This document shows, one piece after another, positions 53,145 through 62,117 of a DNA stretch of 64,000 nucleotides (the stretch's first letter is position 1; each line of letters starts with the position of its first letter). The stretch comes from Trametopsis cervina. Its lineage: Eukaryota > Basidiomycota > Agaricomycetes > Polyporales > Irpicaceae. Below the pieces are notes generated by a model, which saw nothing but the letters and a program-made list of their open reading frames with translations, searched no databases and was not told the DNA's origin. Made by a program: the position numbers and the translations under genes. Location: positions 656,073 through 720,072 of the forward strand of contig MU278351.1 of NCBI GenBank assembly GCA_022385755.1, in the 5' to 3' direction.

Positions 53145-54443
53145 TTAGACTCTCTCCTGCCTCAGTTCATCAATGATCTTCATCAACACATCCTTTCTCA
53201 AAGGTATCCAGACCGCCTCGGCCCCTCCATGACGCTGCGTCACTGAGACCATCAGCCCATGATCCCTGAATTCCCCCATCAACGCCCGTAGCGCCGTATC
53301 GTTCGTAGCCACGAAGTCGTCCCTGGCCATGTTAAATAGCATACTGTACTCAAAGGCAAGTTGCATTGGATCAATCTTGGCCACCTCTATATCTGCCATC
53401 GCTTCCAGTTGCTTCGTTCCGAGGAGAACAAAGAGTTTTTTCGCTCTTTGTGTAACAGAGAGTAGAACATGGCGAGCTGCATCCTCAGTCACTGCAGCTG
53501 TGGGCACGGTCCCAGACCCTTCCTTCTGTGTGCGGGGCGTCTTCGACGCCTGGGAGGCACCGCTTACAGACGAGCGGTCCACGTACGTTGTTTCAAAGTC
53601 ATATGGGTTCAGAGTAGTCAACTCATGGAAGAGCCAGGCATTCCCGGGCGAGCGCAAGGTGGGTGAACTGGAGGAGATGGACTGACGAGCTTCCCTGTTG
53701 AAAACGTCTGTAAGAGGCCATAGGATGGGAAAGGCTATATGGTCCACCGAGGCAAGAATATGTATTCTCGGGTGCGACGCGAAGGTACTGAGACACGATT
53801 TAGCTCGGACACCGCGAAGAGACGGTGCATCGATATTGTGGATGACGATGTAAAGATTTATGCTGCAATGCGGAGAGCTGAGGAACCGCTGAATCCGTCT
53901 CGACTGTCCATCAATACCGATGCCGGGAGCCGGAGGGGCTCCTTGCACGGCGAGGAGGTTCTCAACGGCGGTGAGTAATTCTCTTATGTTGAACGATGGG
54001 TTAAACGCATTGATGACAAGAACATCATGGCCTATTTCGCTTATATGAGTGGCCAGAGCATTCAGAATGTGTCTTTTTGAGCCAGCGCCATAGAAAACTA
54101 GATTGAAACCCTGTTTCAATTCGAAGAATAAATGGGGAAGTAGCTTTTTGCGACTGGCTTCTTCCAGCCATGGTATGGCGAACGATATGGAATGCTGGGA
54201 CAATGAGGTCGATGACAAGTATTTCTGGGCAGTGAGGGGAGGGATAATGTTCGAAAAAACGTTGGCGGATGTGCGAGACGGTTTATGGTTGAGCGCGAAG
54301 TACGCGTCGAATGCGGTATTGGCGAAAGTATGCTGGGATGTATCACCGTGGTCATGACCACTCCCTAGTCCTGTTTCGAATCCATCGGAGCTGTCATCGT
54401 CTTGAAATTCGCCTGGCCGGTCTTGTTCGCTGAAGTCATCCAT
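53145..54443 (-). CDS. orc2: Origin recognition complex subunit 2
   Basis: A single exon of 432 residues, starting at the ATG for MDDFSEQDRPGEFQDDD. An in-frame GTG upstream is not a plausible start. The ORC2 core is seen in YFALNHKPSRTSANVFS, LFFELKQGFNLVFYGAGSKR (the degenerate P-loop region of ORC2), HDVLVINAFNPSFN, LYIVIHNIDAPSLRG and HILASVDHIAFPILW. The C-terminal winged helix is MARDDFVATNDTALRALMGE onward. ORC marks replication origins and loads the MCM helicase. The protein is shorter than many ORC2s because the N-terminal disordered region is brief. It converges with ERG24, only 72 bp between stops. Confidence 0.92.
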   Translation of the reverse strand: MDDFSEQDRPGEFQDDDSSDGFETGLGSGHDHGDTSQHTFANTAFDAYFALNHKPSRTSANVFSNIIPPLTAQKYLSSTSLSQHSISFAIPWLEEASRKKLLPHLFFELKQGFNLVFYGAGSKRHILNALATHISEIGHDVLVINAFNPSFNIRELLTAVENLLAVQGAPPAPGIGIDGQSRRIQRFLSSPHCSINLYIVIHNIDAPSLRGVRAKSCLSTFASHPRIHILASVDHIAFPILWPLTDVFNREARQSISSSSPTLRSPGNAWLFHELTTLNPYDFETTYVDRSSVSGASQASKTPRTQKEGSGTVPTAAVTEDAARHVLLSVTQRAKKLFVLLGTKQLEAMADIEVAKIDPMQLAFEYSMLFNMARDDFVATNDTALRALMGEFRDHGLMVSVTQRHGGAEAVWIPLRKDVLMKIIDELRQERV

Positions 54444-54663
54444 AACAGTATGTTCCACGGACGCAGCTCCCGGGAGCAGTTGGGACTTCAGTCACGTGAG
54501 TAGCAGTACCACCGCATAGTGCAGGCGGCGCTTAGCCTCAGTCCCTCAACCCACAACCAATCGCACTCAGCAACACTCCTCTTTCTTTGACCGGCAACGA
54601 CTAAAACCATCGCGCGCCGTGGATTCCTTTGAATCCTCCAATTAATCTGTGATACTCGCCAGG

Positions 54664-55281
54664 ATGCTCCCGGCCAAGCGCAACAAGGTCGATATCAGTG
54701 TACGTCTATACGATCCTGCGATGATTTCCGCTGACTTTGTTTTCCTAGTCGTTGACGGAGGAGGAGCAGAAGCTTTTTAGGCTTTACGGAAAGCTGCCGA
54801 CTCATAAGAATGTCTTGACTAAAATGCAAAAAGTATGTCGTACTCTGTCTCGAATGTGCACTCATGGTTGACTTGCCGTACTTATCCAGGATCGGAAGTA
54901 TTTCGACTCGGGAGATTATGCCCTTTCGAAAGCCGGGAAGGCTCCTCAGAATACCGTGGGCACAGCCATACCTAGCCCTGAGAAGTAAGTACATTGAATT
55001 CGACAATGCTTGGCAAGGCTACTGAACGGTTGATCAGCATTCCGCATGCTACATCTCCTGTAGTCATTCACACTACGTCGGTCTCGCCCACAAACAATAA
55101 TGTTGCTTCCAGCCCTATCAAAGAGAGCCCTTTGGCCGAACCTACCATACCAGCTGCCGCTAGTGAAGTTGCCGTGTCATCTGAGGAGGGGCCATCTGAA
55201 CATCAACCGGAGCATGAGGCCGAGCACTCTGAGGGGATGGAGGATGTCGTGATTGAGACTTCGGACGTGACTGCGAGATGA
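54664..55281 (+). CDS. igo1: Endosulfine family protein IGO1 (ENSA/ARPP-19)
   Basis: Four exons (54664-54699, 54749-54832, 54890-54984, 55038-55281) encode 152 residues. After MLPAKRNKVDIS comes the endosulfine block LTEEEQKLFRLYGKLP and the invariant kinase site KYFDSGDYALSKAG. In other species, Greatwall/Rim15 kinase phosphorylates the serine in FDSGDY, turning the protein into an inhibitor of PP2A-B55 that supports mitotic entry and quiescence. The C-terminal ~85 residues are disordered and acidic. The gene is divergent from ORC2 with 220 bp between starts. Confidence 0.93.
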
Positions 55282-55754
55282 TTCACGATATAACAACAAT
55301 ACGCCGGTAGGTGGATATGTCGAGCCCACCACGTTGAAATGAACGCTGCGATTTTTTGCCGCTTGTGTGTTGCTCTGTACTTGTATCACTGATCGGCCTG
55401 TTTGTCAGTTCTCGGATTTCATTCACGTTGTATACTCATTCTGTAATAGTACAAGCCTCCAGATCGGAGCCATAGGCGTATAATGCAGCAACTGCTGAGT
55501 TTCTTGGGGGGAGGGGTCGGTTGAGCTATATTGGAGAGTACTTATACTACCTATGCTCCTTTTCGTGCAGCAGGTGATGCCGTTGAGGAGCTTGAGCGAA
55601 CTAGATTGATGTCACATACATGTCATAGTATGTGACCACTGTGTGACCATCCGTGTTCAGACGCGTCAACCCTCGTCAGCCTCGCGCGCACTTTGCCTGT
55701 TCTCGCGTACTACGTAGGAAACCAAACAATCTTCTCTCAGCATCTTGCAACCCA
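55282..55754. other. Intergenic, tandem
   Basis: About 0.47 kb between the IGO1 stop and the POL12 start. A short G-rich run (ggggggagggg) lies near 55507. No exon was supported. Confidence 0.5.
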
Positions 55755-57935
55755 ATGGAGCATGATAAGCTAGAACGGGCACGGAAGGAGCTGCATATTA
55801 GCTTTGGGGGATCTCTAGACGATGACCTCTTAGAGCAGTGTGAGTCCACGCACTTGAACGCGCCTCAGGCAAGAGATCTCATATATGATTAGGTGCCGAG
55901 ATATGTAAGAATAACAATATGAGTGGTGACGACCTCTTCTACAAGTGGGAAGCAATCAAGTACAATACCGCCCCTCGCGTCTTCGATAAGGACTCCATAC
56001 ATGCAATCAAAGAGCAGCTCGAGCGTGAAGCAGCGAAGACCAAAGCACAGAAAGTGAAATCCAAAGGCAATCTTGGCGGCATATTATCACGAAACATAGC
56101 ATCTTTAGGAAGACCAGGTCTGAGAAACGATGTATCATTGAGGGCTGTTAGGCTACCGGAAGCGTCTGCAAAGAGTGAGAGCAAGGGGGCTGCAGACTAC
56201 AAAAAGGTATCGTTCACCAGGAGAAATGCATCACTCCCAACGAAATGTGAGTAAAGGGGAATTGAGTCTCAACCTCTATTGGTCTTATGCACCCTTAGAT
56301 CGTTACATGTACGAGAAAATTGTCGATCGCAGTGAAGGTGCGTCTGCATTTTCGGTGCCCATCTGCGGTTTCCTTATTTTCCAGCATAAGCTCTGGACGA
56401 CCGCATCGACCAGTTTGCCGACATAGTGCAGCGGCACTACGCAATATCTGACCTAGGAGATCCTGCAGTGCCCACTCAGGTGTGTTATTATGTGAGATAT
56501 CCTTCTGAGGCTGCAACTGTGGTATAGGAAGAAGTCACGGTAGTAGGACGTATTACGTTCGACTCCGACTCATCGCCAATTGAGGCTGTCAAACTCAACG
56601 AGGCAACGCTGACTCTGGAGTCTTCCCGCGCGATGGGTTCTGGTGCCCGGATCCCCCTACGCTTTGATCCCGAAGTCAAAGTGCGAGCCGCAAGGAAAGG
56701 TAGAGGGGGCATGGGACTTTTCCCTGGGGCAATTGTCGCATTACGAGGGAGGAATGGCGGTGGCGGGTGGTTCTTGGTATCAGAAGTCTTGACGGTCAGT
56801 GTTCACGGGGGAGTCGGTTCGTCACATACTGAAAGCAGCGGAAGCTTCCTCCGATAGGCTCTCAAGAACCGCGGGCACTTGCTGACGAGCCATTTTCTAT
56901 GTGCATCGCAAGCGCTCCATTCACGTCGGATCTTGATCTCAGATACGAGCCATGGCAAGCCGCGCTGCGGACCATATCCACAGAAAGGCCTGACGTCGTT
57001 CTCCTGGTTCGTTTCATCTAGCATTTTTTATGGGCGTGTCAATTTAGCTTTAATATCAGATAGGTCCATTCATCGACAGCACGCACGAATGCATCGGGAA
57101 TGGTGATACTGACGATACTCCCACGGAAATGTTTAATAAGGTGTTTTTGGATCCGCTGCGCGACTTCCTGGACAGCAATCCGGGAGCAATTGCCTTGCTT
57201 GTCCCGAATGTCAAAGATCTCCTCAGCACTCATGCTGTCTTCCCCCAGGATGCATTCGAGTCGTCGTTAGTCAACGACCCGGTACGCACCTTTTGCTTCC
57301 TGGGCATATATGTCTTGATTTCGATCTTTGTCACCAATAGCGCATACAACTGCTCCCAAATCCATGCCATTTTGTGTTGAATGGCGTAGTGTTTGCGGTC
57401 TCCAGTGTTGATGTTCTCTTCCATCTGCGAAAGGAGGAATACTTCATACCCATGTCCGAATGGCATTCTGTCACCCCAGATACACATGAGGTGTCTGCTG
57501 ATGATGTAATGGCAGGCCTTTGTTGCCATGTTCTTGAGCAGAGGAGGTTTGTCTGGTTTATCTAGTCAGTGCAGCTCACTAAAATCTTTGGAATTTAGCT
57601 TCTATCCAATCTTCCCGGTTCCTCATAACTTGTCCCATGATGTCAACATGGATATCTCACATTTTGGAGCATTGACACTTGACAGTGATCCTGATGGGCA
57701 AGAATCTCTTTCTGTACTTGTTCTTCCCAGCAGACTTAAGCAATTCAGCAAGGTATGTCATTAGGTAAATTTGTCATATACATAATTGATTTGTGATTAG
57801 GTCATTCAGCACACAACAGTGGTTAATCCATCATACACATCAAAGGGTATCATTGCTGCTTTAAAGTTTGAAACAGATATTGCAAATTTAGATATGCATA
57901 ATCAGCTCCAGGTTGAGCTTTTAAGATGTTCTTAG
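55755..57935 (+). CDS. pol12: DNA polymerase alpha subunit B (POL12)
   Basis: Ten exons (55755-55839, 55893-56246, 56299-56337, 56391-56479, 56528-56794, 56839-57006, 57060-57281, 57341-57546, 57599-57752, 57801-57935) encode 572 residues. The N-terminal module shows CAEICKNNNMSGDDLFYKWE, the helical region used to bind partners. The OB-fold is around EEVTVVGRITFDSDS and FPGAIVALRGRN. The inactive phosphoesterase-like domain includes RPDVVLLIGPFIDSTH, RIQLLPNPCHFVLNGVVFAV, FYPIFPVPHNLSHDVNMD and LSVLVLPSRLKQFSKVI. Pol12 tethers primase-polymerase alpha at origins and telomeres. The last two exons and everything after them are more AT-rich than the rest of the gene. The last ~35 codons after NPSYTSKG are less certain. 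Confidence 0.92.
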
Positions 57936-58848
57936 TTTGTTATTCAAATTATATGTGACTGTAGATATACATATGTACTAGTGATCATTTGAAAACAACA
58001 TTTAATTGATATGCTTGCACTTTTTTTTTTTGGAGAAGTGCTGTGACTCTAAGTCACTGATGTGTCATGGAGACAGGGTCACGTGACACTTAGGGAGTTA
58101 CGATTCCTGAGGTACGAAGAAAAGAATCTTTCCAGTAACGTCTGGCATATTGGGGTTCTGCCAGATGTGATGCTTTTTGTCCCCAATGCGTGGGAATTTT
58201 GTTTGAATACACTTTTATAATCATATTTTGTTACCATATTGTATGCTTTTGATGGCATTAGTAGTAGTTGTTGACCCATTACCATTTTGTGTAGTTGAGT
58301 GCTTATTTGAGACTTCAAAACTTCCTCGATTTTTACAGCCTCACCATCTCAGAGTTTCCCAGCAATTCATATACCAGTATGTAGCCATGATATTGGGCTA
58401 CACTGTGGTCATCTTTATTAAGGAAACCATGCAGAATTGAGAGCAGAAGATGAGAAATACATATGCCCTTTTTGGGAAATAAGCGCCCGACTTTGATGGG
58501 CTTCGGTTTGGCTCATAAAACACCTGTAGCTAAGAGCCCCTCTCATTTGTAGTGTATTCCATGCCTCAATGCTGTTATATAGACCTAAAGCAATTCCATT
58601 GTCGATGTTTTTCGACTATTTTGTGTTTTCTGAGCTTAATAATGCAGCTACAGCAAAGCCATGCATGGTGGGAGGATCAGATTAGATAAGCGCACACCTT
58701 CTATTTTGGGAAGGTAAACTCTCATGGTCTGTCTACACCTTTACATGTCTGCCTTTCACTCAATACTCAAGCTATAACAGCCATGTAACATCTCAGACAT
58801 ATGCCCATATGTATTACATAATGTGTTCTAATTTTAGCACATTTTTGC
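57936..58848. other. AT-rich gene-free spacer next to the retrotransposon
   Basis: About 0.9 kb with clearly lower GC than the flanks, many TG/TA-rich tracts and a ten-base T run near 58021. Only short open frames without coding character occur. The last five bases, tttgc (58844-58848), are the left half of the expected target-site duplication. The matching copy would lie beyond the right window edge. Confidence 0.55.
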
Positions 58849-59096
58849 TGTTGAGGGTTATGATAGGCTGGCACCGTGTAAGAGTAGATTAAACCGTATA
58901 CTACAGTAACACATACCTGGCACCGTGTAAGAGTAGATAAGGAACATGGTGCAGGGTGATCGAGACATATCCTCGTCGCTGACTAATACATGTCGACCCT
59001 AATCGGGCATGTGTAGTTAAGTGTCCTGCTGCGGTTTATCCGCTGCATAGTGCATATGCCTCTTCCCTTTACTCGGGAGAGGGTCACCACTTAACA
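58849..59096 (-). repeat. 3' LTR of the copia element, 248 bp
   Basis: Begins TGTTGAGGG and ends TTAACA on the plus strand, so it has the canonical TG...CA ends with a four-base inverted repeat TGTT/AACA. It directly abuts the polypurine tract at 59097. It carries an internal direct repeat, tggcaccgtgtaagagtaga, at 58869-58888 and 58918-58937. The pol reading frame runs into it and stops at 59017. Confidence 0.9.
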
Positions 59097-61191
59097 CCCC
59101 CCCTTGACCCGAATCCATCCCTAGCATCTTCACCGCATTGACATGCAGGACACGCCCGAGTGACTTCGTGAATACGTCGGCGATGTTTTCGGTCCCGGCG
59201 ATATGCGTCACATTGATGAGTCGCTCGTTGACGCATTGACGGATGAAGTGGGCGCGGATGTCGATGTGCTTCATTCGAGTGTGTCCGTGAGGGTCATGCG
59301 TGCATGCGACAGTTCCACTGTTGTCGCAGAACAGAACTGTGGCGTGTTGTTGGGGGAAGCCGAGTTCCGCGAGGAGTTGGCGCATCCATATGACTTGACA
59401 TGCGGCGTGGGAGCACGCGAGGTATTCAGCCTCGCAAGACGATAGGGCTACCACTGCCTGCTGTTTGGAGGACCAGGCGACGGGCGAGTTGCCCAGCATC
59501 ATAACATAACCTGATATGGATCGTCGGTCTTCGCCCATGCCCCAGTCAGAGTCAGTGAAGCCACAGAATAAGGGGTACGGCTGATCGCGGTGGCCGAATG
59601 TGAGACCTAGTGAGCGTGTGCCTTGCAAGTAGCGGAGTAGGTGCTTCGCCGCGGTCCAGTGTGCTTGGCCGTAGTTCGACATGAACTTCGCGAGCTCTCG
59701 TACGGCGAAGGCTATATCTGGCCTCGTGGTTGTCGCAAGGTACATGAGCTTTCCCACTGCTGCACGGTAGGGGACCTCCTTCATCTCCTTGCGTTCGGCA
59801 TCCGTCGTGGGGCAGTCTGAGCGAGTGAGAGTGAGGTGTGGTGGCAAGGGTGTGGACACAGTGTTGCACGTGTCCATCTTGAACGTGCGCAGGATCGACT
59901 CGGTGTATGCTTCTTGTGTGAGTCGTATCGTGCGTCGTGCGCGGTCACGCGTGACCTTGCAGCCTAGTAGCCATTCGACAGGCCCATTATCTGTAATGTC
60001 GAAGAACGTCTTGAGGGCGTTGACTACCGCGTTGAACTCGGATGGAGATGTAGAGGCAAGTAGGATGTCGTCCACGCTGGTGGCTGAGAGTGACCGTTCG
60101 TTGTTTGTGTTCCGCGTGTGCACGCTCCAGTCGGATTCGGCTCTGGTGAATCCGATGGATTGGTATTTCTCGTTGAACTCGAGATACCAATTTCGACCGG
60201 CTTGTTTTAGGCCGTATAGTCCCTTCCGTAGCCGCCAGAAGCCCTCTCCAATAAACTCGGGCTTCTTCATGTATATCTCCTCTTCCAGCGGTCCGTTGAG
60301 GAAGGCTGTCTTGACATCCACATGTCGGAGTTCGAGGTCGCGAGTGGCTGCGATTGACAGGATGATTCTGATGGAGTCCCATCGTGCGACGGGTGCAAAA
60401 GTATGGTTGAAGTCCTGTCCAGGGATCTGTGTGAATCCCTTCGCTACGAGCCGTGCTTTGAAACGTGAAATGCGGCCGTCGGCGTTCCGCTTGATGTGGA
60501 GGACGAATTTGGAGCCTACTGGTCGCTTCCCAGGAGGTAGGTGCTCGACTGCTTCGTATACACCCTTTTCTTGTAGGGCTTCAAGCTCTTCGTGGATCGC
60601 GGCTAGCCATTGGGACCAGTAGATGCCCCTCTGCGCTTCCGTTACAGTGAGCGGGTCGGTGGCGGTGGCGTCGTCGATGGGAGATGTCGCTGCGAGGCTC
60701 TGCTCTGCATCCACAATGGCACCAATGGCTTTGGCTGGGTCATCGACAGTCACGATGGCTTCGGCGTTGAGTGCAAGGGCAGACACAAGTGCAGTATGCA
60801 CCTGCAGCCCCCCCTTGACCGAGTACTCGGCATTGTCGGTGACAAAACGCGCGGGCAAGCGAGACACCCGCGGCCGCAGGACACAGCGTGGGAGCAACTC
60901 AGGAGGAGTGATGCTGCAAGGACCGTGATAGAGGCACGGGTACATGAAAGGGTAGGTATCAGCGCGGTAAAGGCACGCAGTAGCTAGGTGGTACATACGC
61001 ATCATCAGCAGGAGGAAGTAGCGGGGGCAATGAAGGGTCCTCCCGAGTGTCATCGTCGGGGGGCGACACAATGTCAGGAATCCCCGCAGGCGGTGGTTGA
61101 CGGTCAGAGTGTGGGGACGAAGAACGCGTAGCGGCGTCGGTTGGGAAATCCGCAGCAGCATCGGGACGATCCGCGAAGCGCGAATCTTCAT
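59017..61191 (-). CDS. Copia pol, reverse transcriptase and RNase H part
   Basis: Recognisable from about 60880 leftwards. The RT domain includes WSQWLAAIHEELEALQEKG, RFKARLVAKGFTQ, the first catalytic Asp in HVDVKTAFLNGPLEEEIYM, GLYGLKQAGRNWY and the metal-binding SVDD at 60067-60078, where the family usually has YVDD. RNase H shows GFTDSDWG, SSCEAEYLA and FCDNSGTVA with its acidic residues present, then ADVFTKSL. The frame ends inside the LTR. The frame change from integrase occurs near 60960-61000. The first ~80 codons of this open frame (right of about 60960) are a shadow of the integrase tail. Confidence 0.88.
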   Translation of the reverse strand: MKIRASRIVPMLLRISQPTPLRVLRPHTLTVNHRLRGFLTLCRPPTMTLGRTLHCPRYFLLLMMRMYHLATACLYRADTYPFMYPCLYHGPCSITPPELLPRCVLRPRVSRLPARFVTDNAEYSVKGGLQVHTALVSALALNAEAIVTVDDPAKAIGAIVDAEQSLAATSPIDDATATDPLTVTEAQRGIYWSQWLAAIHEELEALQEKGVYEAVEHLPPGKRPVGSKFVLHIKRNADGRISRFKARLVAKGFTQIPGQDFNHTFAPVARWDSIRIILSIAATRDLELRHVDVKTAFLNGPLEEEIYMKKPEFIGEGFWRLRKGLYGLKQAGRNWYLEFNEKYQSIGFTRAESDWSVHTRNTNNERSLSATSVDDILLASTSPSEFNAVVNALKTFFDITDNGPVEWLLGCKVTRDRARRTIRLTQEAYTESILRTFKMDTCNTVSTPLPPHLTLTRSDCPTTDAERKEMKEVPYRAAVGKLMYLATTTRPDIAFAVRELAKFMSNYGQAHWTAAKHLLRYLQGTRSLGLTFGHRDQPYPLFCGFTDSDWGMGEDRRSISGYVMMLGNSPVAWSSKQQAVVALSSCEAEYLACSHAACQVIWMRQLLAELGFPQQHATVLFCDNSGTVACTHDPHGHTRMKHIDIRAHFIRQCVNERLINVTHIAGTENIADVFTKSLGRVLHVNAVKMLGMDSGQGGVLSGDPLPSKGKRHMHYAADKPQQDT
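59097..59105 (-). promoter_or_regulatory. Polypurine tract of the copia element
   Basis: In element orientation this reads AAGGGGGGG immediately before the LTR start TGTTAAG. This is the expected plus-strand DNA priming site. Confidence 0.8.
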
Positions 61192-62117
61192 CCATCAGGA
61201 TGTCGTCCCAGAGCGCCGTGTCGGCAGGCGCAACGGCAGATGTGGGAATGGGCAGGTCATGGAAGACCACGTCACGGCGCATGCGGACGGCATGGGAGTG
61301 CGGGAACCAAATAAGGTATCCCTGGGCATCATGGGCATACCCAACGAAGCGGCCAGATTCGCCTCGTGCATCCATTTTGGGAAGTTTGTCGGACGTAGTC
61401 TTGCGGGCAGTGACGTGCATGCCGAACGGGCGGAGGTGGGAGATATCGGTTTGGCGCTTGAACCAGAACTGGAATGGTGTCGTGTCCAGAGGAAGTGCAG
61501 AGTGTGGCACACAATTTTTGATGTGAGTGGCGGTCTGAACAGCGAGAGGCCAAAAGTAGTGGCTCATGTCGCCATCCAGTAGCATAGCACGCGCCATAGC
61601 GGCAATGGTGCGGTTTGCATGTTCAGCCACCCCGTTTTGAGGGGAGGCATCTGGGATGATCTTCTCGTACTGAATCCCAACACGGGCACAGTACTCACCG
61701 AAGCGACCCTGGACGTATTCGGGGGCATTGTCGCAGCGGAGGACAGAGATTTTGAGGGAGGTGTAGCGTTCGACAGCAGTCTGAAACTCCAGGAAGCAGT
61801 CAAACGCGTCGGACTTGTTTTTGAGGAAGAAGACAGACGTGTAGCGAGAGAAACAGTCGATGAAAAGGATGAAATACTTTAGGTGGCCATAGGAGTTGGG
61901 CAGTGGCCCGCAGATGTCAGAATGAATACGGAATAGGAGGCGGTCCGCCCGAAGGGGGGATGTTTTGGGAAATGGCAGGCGCACGATGTTGGCTCGTGCA
62001 CAGATAGAGCAGCTGCGGTGGACAGAATGGTCCTGCCGAGCACCGACAACCGCACGGGAGAGGCCTTTTACGCCTATATGGCCAAGGAGGGGATGCCAAA
62101 ATCCGCACTGTCAGGTG
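60959..62117 (-). CDS. Copia pol, integrase part
   Basis: The frame is open from about 62117. It carries the pre-integrase/zinc segment WHPLLGHIGVKGLSRAVVG with SCSICARANIVRLPFP. The catalytic core has all three acidic residues: HSDICGPL, RCDNAPEYVQ and SPQNGVAEHANRT. A Pro/Asp-rich linker follows. It overlaps the gag-protease frame by about 40 bases in a -1 relation and has no obvious ATG at its start. Expression by frameshifting, splicing or as a broken remnant are all possible. Confidence 0.87.

Noticed and set aside
59789..60622. 277-codon plus-strand open frame and similar ones across the retrotransposon
   Set aside because: They are antisense shadows of the GC-rich RT, integrase and gag frames, which have clear domain motifs.
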